NCBI GenBank assembly: GCA_947594425.1
Contig: CANQED010000002.1
Coordinates: forward strand, 188,364 to 252,363
DNA length: 64,000 nucleotides
DNA from: an uncultured Ruminiclostridium sp.
GTDB lineage: Bacteria > Bacillota > Clostridia > Oscillospirales > Ruminococcaceae
Direction: 5' to 3'
The stretch's first letter is position 1. Each line of letters opens with the position of its first letter. Below are positions 63,533-64,000 of the stretch, piece after piece. Made by a program: the position numbers and the translations under genes. The notes below the pieces were generated by a model, which saw only the letters and a program-made list of their open reading frames with translations, had not been told where the DNA came from and did no database searches.

Positions 63533-64000
63533 TTAATATCCCCTTATCTTCCTCGGCAGCCAGGTTATCGCCCTGCCTATCTTAAAGGACAGAGAATTTC
63601 TTGTTTCCTCCAGCGCATGCCGCCAGTATGCCGCCTCCTGCGTGTCGACAGAGATCTGCGGCGTGTCCGCTTGGGTGAGACGTACATCCAACCGCTTTTT
63701 AAGCTCGATGTTCTCGATGTTCATAACGGCGAGCCGATAGGTCACATAATCGTTATCCGACCGCATTATCTGCTCGTATTGCTTGTACTCGGCGGGCACC
63801 CTAAACCATACCTTGGGCGCGTCGGTTATGCCGAGCTTGCCGAACCATTCGGCCTTAAGCTTATCGTACAGCTTCTTCCCCTCGTTGTCGCTGAGGGTCT
63901 TTAAATTCCACAAACAGCTGTTAAGCGCATAGTCGGTAAAATCGGGGCGGTATTTTTCCCATATCCCCATATTTTTAAGCTCTGTGCGCATTGCGCATAA
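63533..64000 (-). CDS. C-terminal end of a glycosyltransferase (partial)
   Basis: The visible frame is open to the right edge (codons continue before the ATG at 63991), so the N-terminus lies outside the window. The end resembles the helical C-terminal half of GT2 glycosyltransferases (TELKNMGIWEKY, DYALNSCLWNLKTL). It finishes [18 protein letters not shown], nearly the same tail as in the downstream double GT2 protein. It belongs to the same operon, 36 bases upstream of that gene. Confidence 0.8.
   Translation of the reverse strand, partial: LCAMRTELKNMGIWEKYRPDFTDYALNSCLWNLKTLSDNEGKKLYDKLKAEWFGKLGITDAPKVWFRVPAEYKQYEQIMRSDNDYVTYRLAVMNIENIELKKRLDVRLTQADTPQISVDTQEAAYWRHALEETRNSLSFKIGRAITWLPRKIRGY

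Overview
The window looks like chromosomal DNA of a Gram-positive, anaerobic, Oscillospiraceae-type Firmicute (Ruminococcus / [Eubacterium] siraeum relatives). The evidence is AGGAGG-type ribosome binding sites, many TTGACA-17-TATAAT promoters, lipoproteins with lipoboxes, NPxTG cell-wall-type motifs, a cotJ spore-coat operon, and a BspA-like surface protein with CxxC and fibronectin III repeats of the sort common in gut ruminococci. The genus is my inference from style only. No rRNA, tRNA, CRISPR array, intact insertion sequence or prophage was seen.

Left part (1-16.3 kb): a giant secreted leucine-rich-repeat protein runs off the left edge (minus strand). It is followed by two lipoprotein genes (plus). 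Then comes a compact minus-strand arginine operon, argG-argH-GNAT-argC-argJ-argB-argD-argF, read from one promoter in front of argG. It encodes every step from glutamate to arginine except carbamoyl-phosphate synthesis. An XRE regulator is divergent from argG.

Middle part (16.3-47.5 kb): a CadC-like repressor and Cd/Zn ATPase with two matching operators; a PrsA/SurA-N-like lipoprotein; a VTC-domain/DUF4956 pair; a YabE-like 3D-domain cell-wall hydrolase with what looks like a four-hexamer WalR site in front of it; an HtrA protease; an AI-2E family exporter; the NAD(P)HX repair enzyme; a lone pseudopilin; proBA; a membrane protein; a phosphoglycosyltransferase overlapping an aspartate carbamoyltransferase fused to a PyrI-type zinc domain; cysK; putP; and two tandem M4 (thermolysin-type) metalloproteases of odd architecture, the second frame-disrupted. 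Next is a minus-strand operon (membrane protein, DacF, TsaD, lipoprotein), and then a cotJABC operon whose cotJC is cut down to a 71-residue stub.

Right part (47.6-64 kb, all minus): a capsule/exopolysaccharide cluster. From promoter-distal (left) to promoter-proximal (right) it holds manC, a split transketolase, an iron alcohol dehydrogenase, a DRE-TIM aldolase, two GDP-fucose-synthase-type reductases, a ColD/RfbH-like 3-dehydratase with His-His in place of the PLP lysine, gmd, a GT11 fucosyltransferase fused to a large unknown region, ugd, a double GT2 glycosyltransferase and the end of another glycosyltransferase. ManC, Gmd, the ColD-like enzyme and the reductases predict GDP-fucose and a GDP-3,6-dideoxyhexose (colitose type). 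The split transketolase, aldolase and aldehyde reductase are not needed for either sugar and may build or attach a carbon branch. This is the best candidate in the window for an undescribed pathway.
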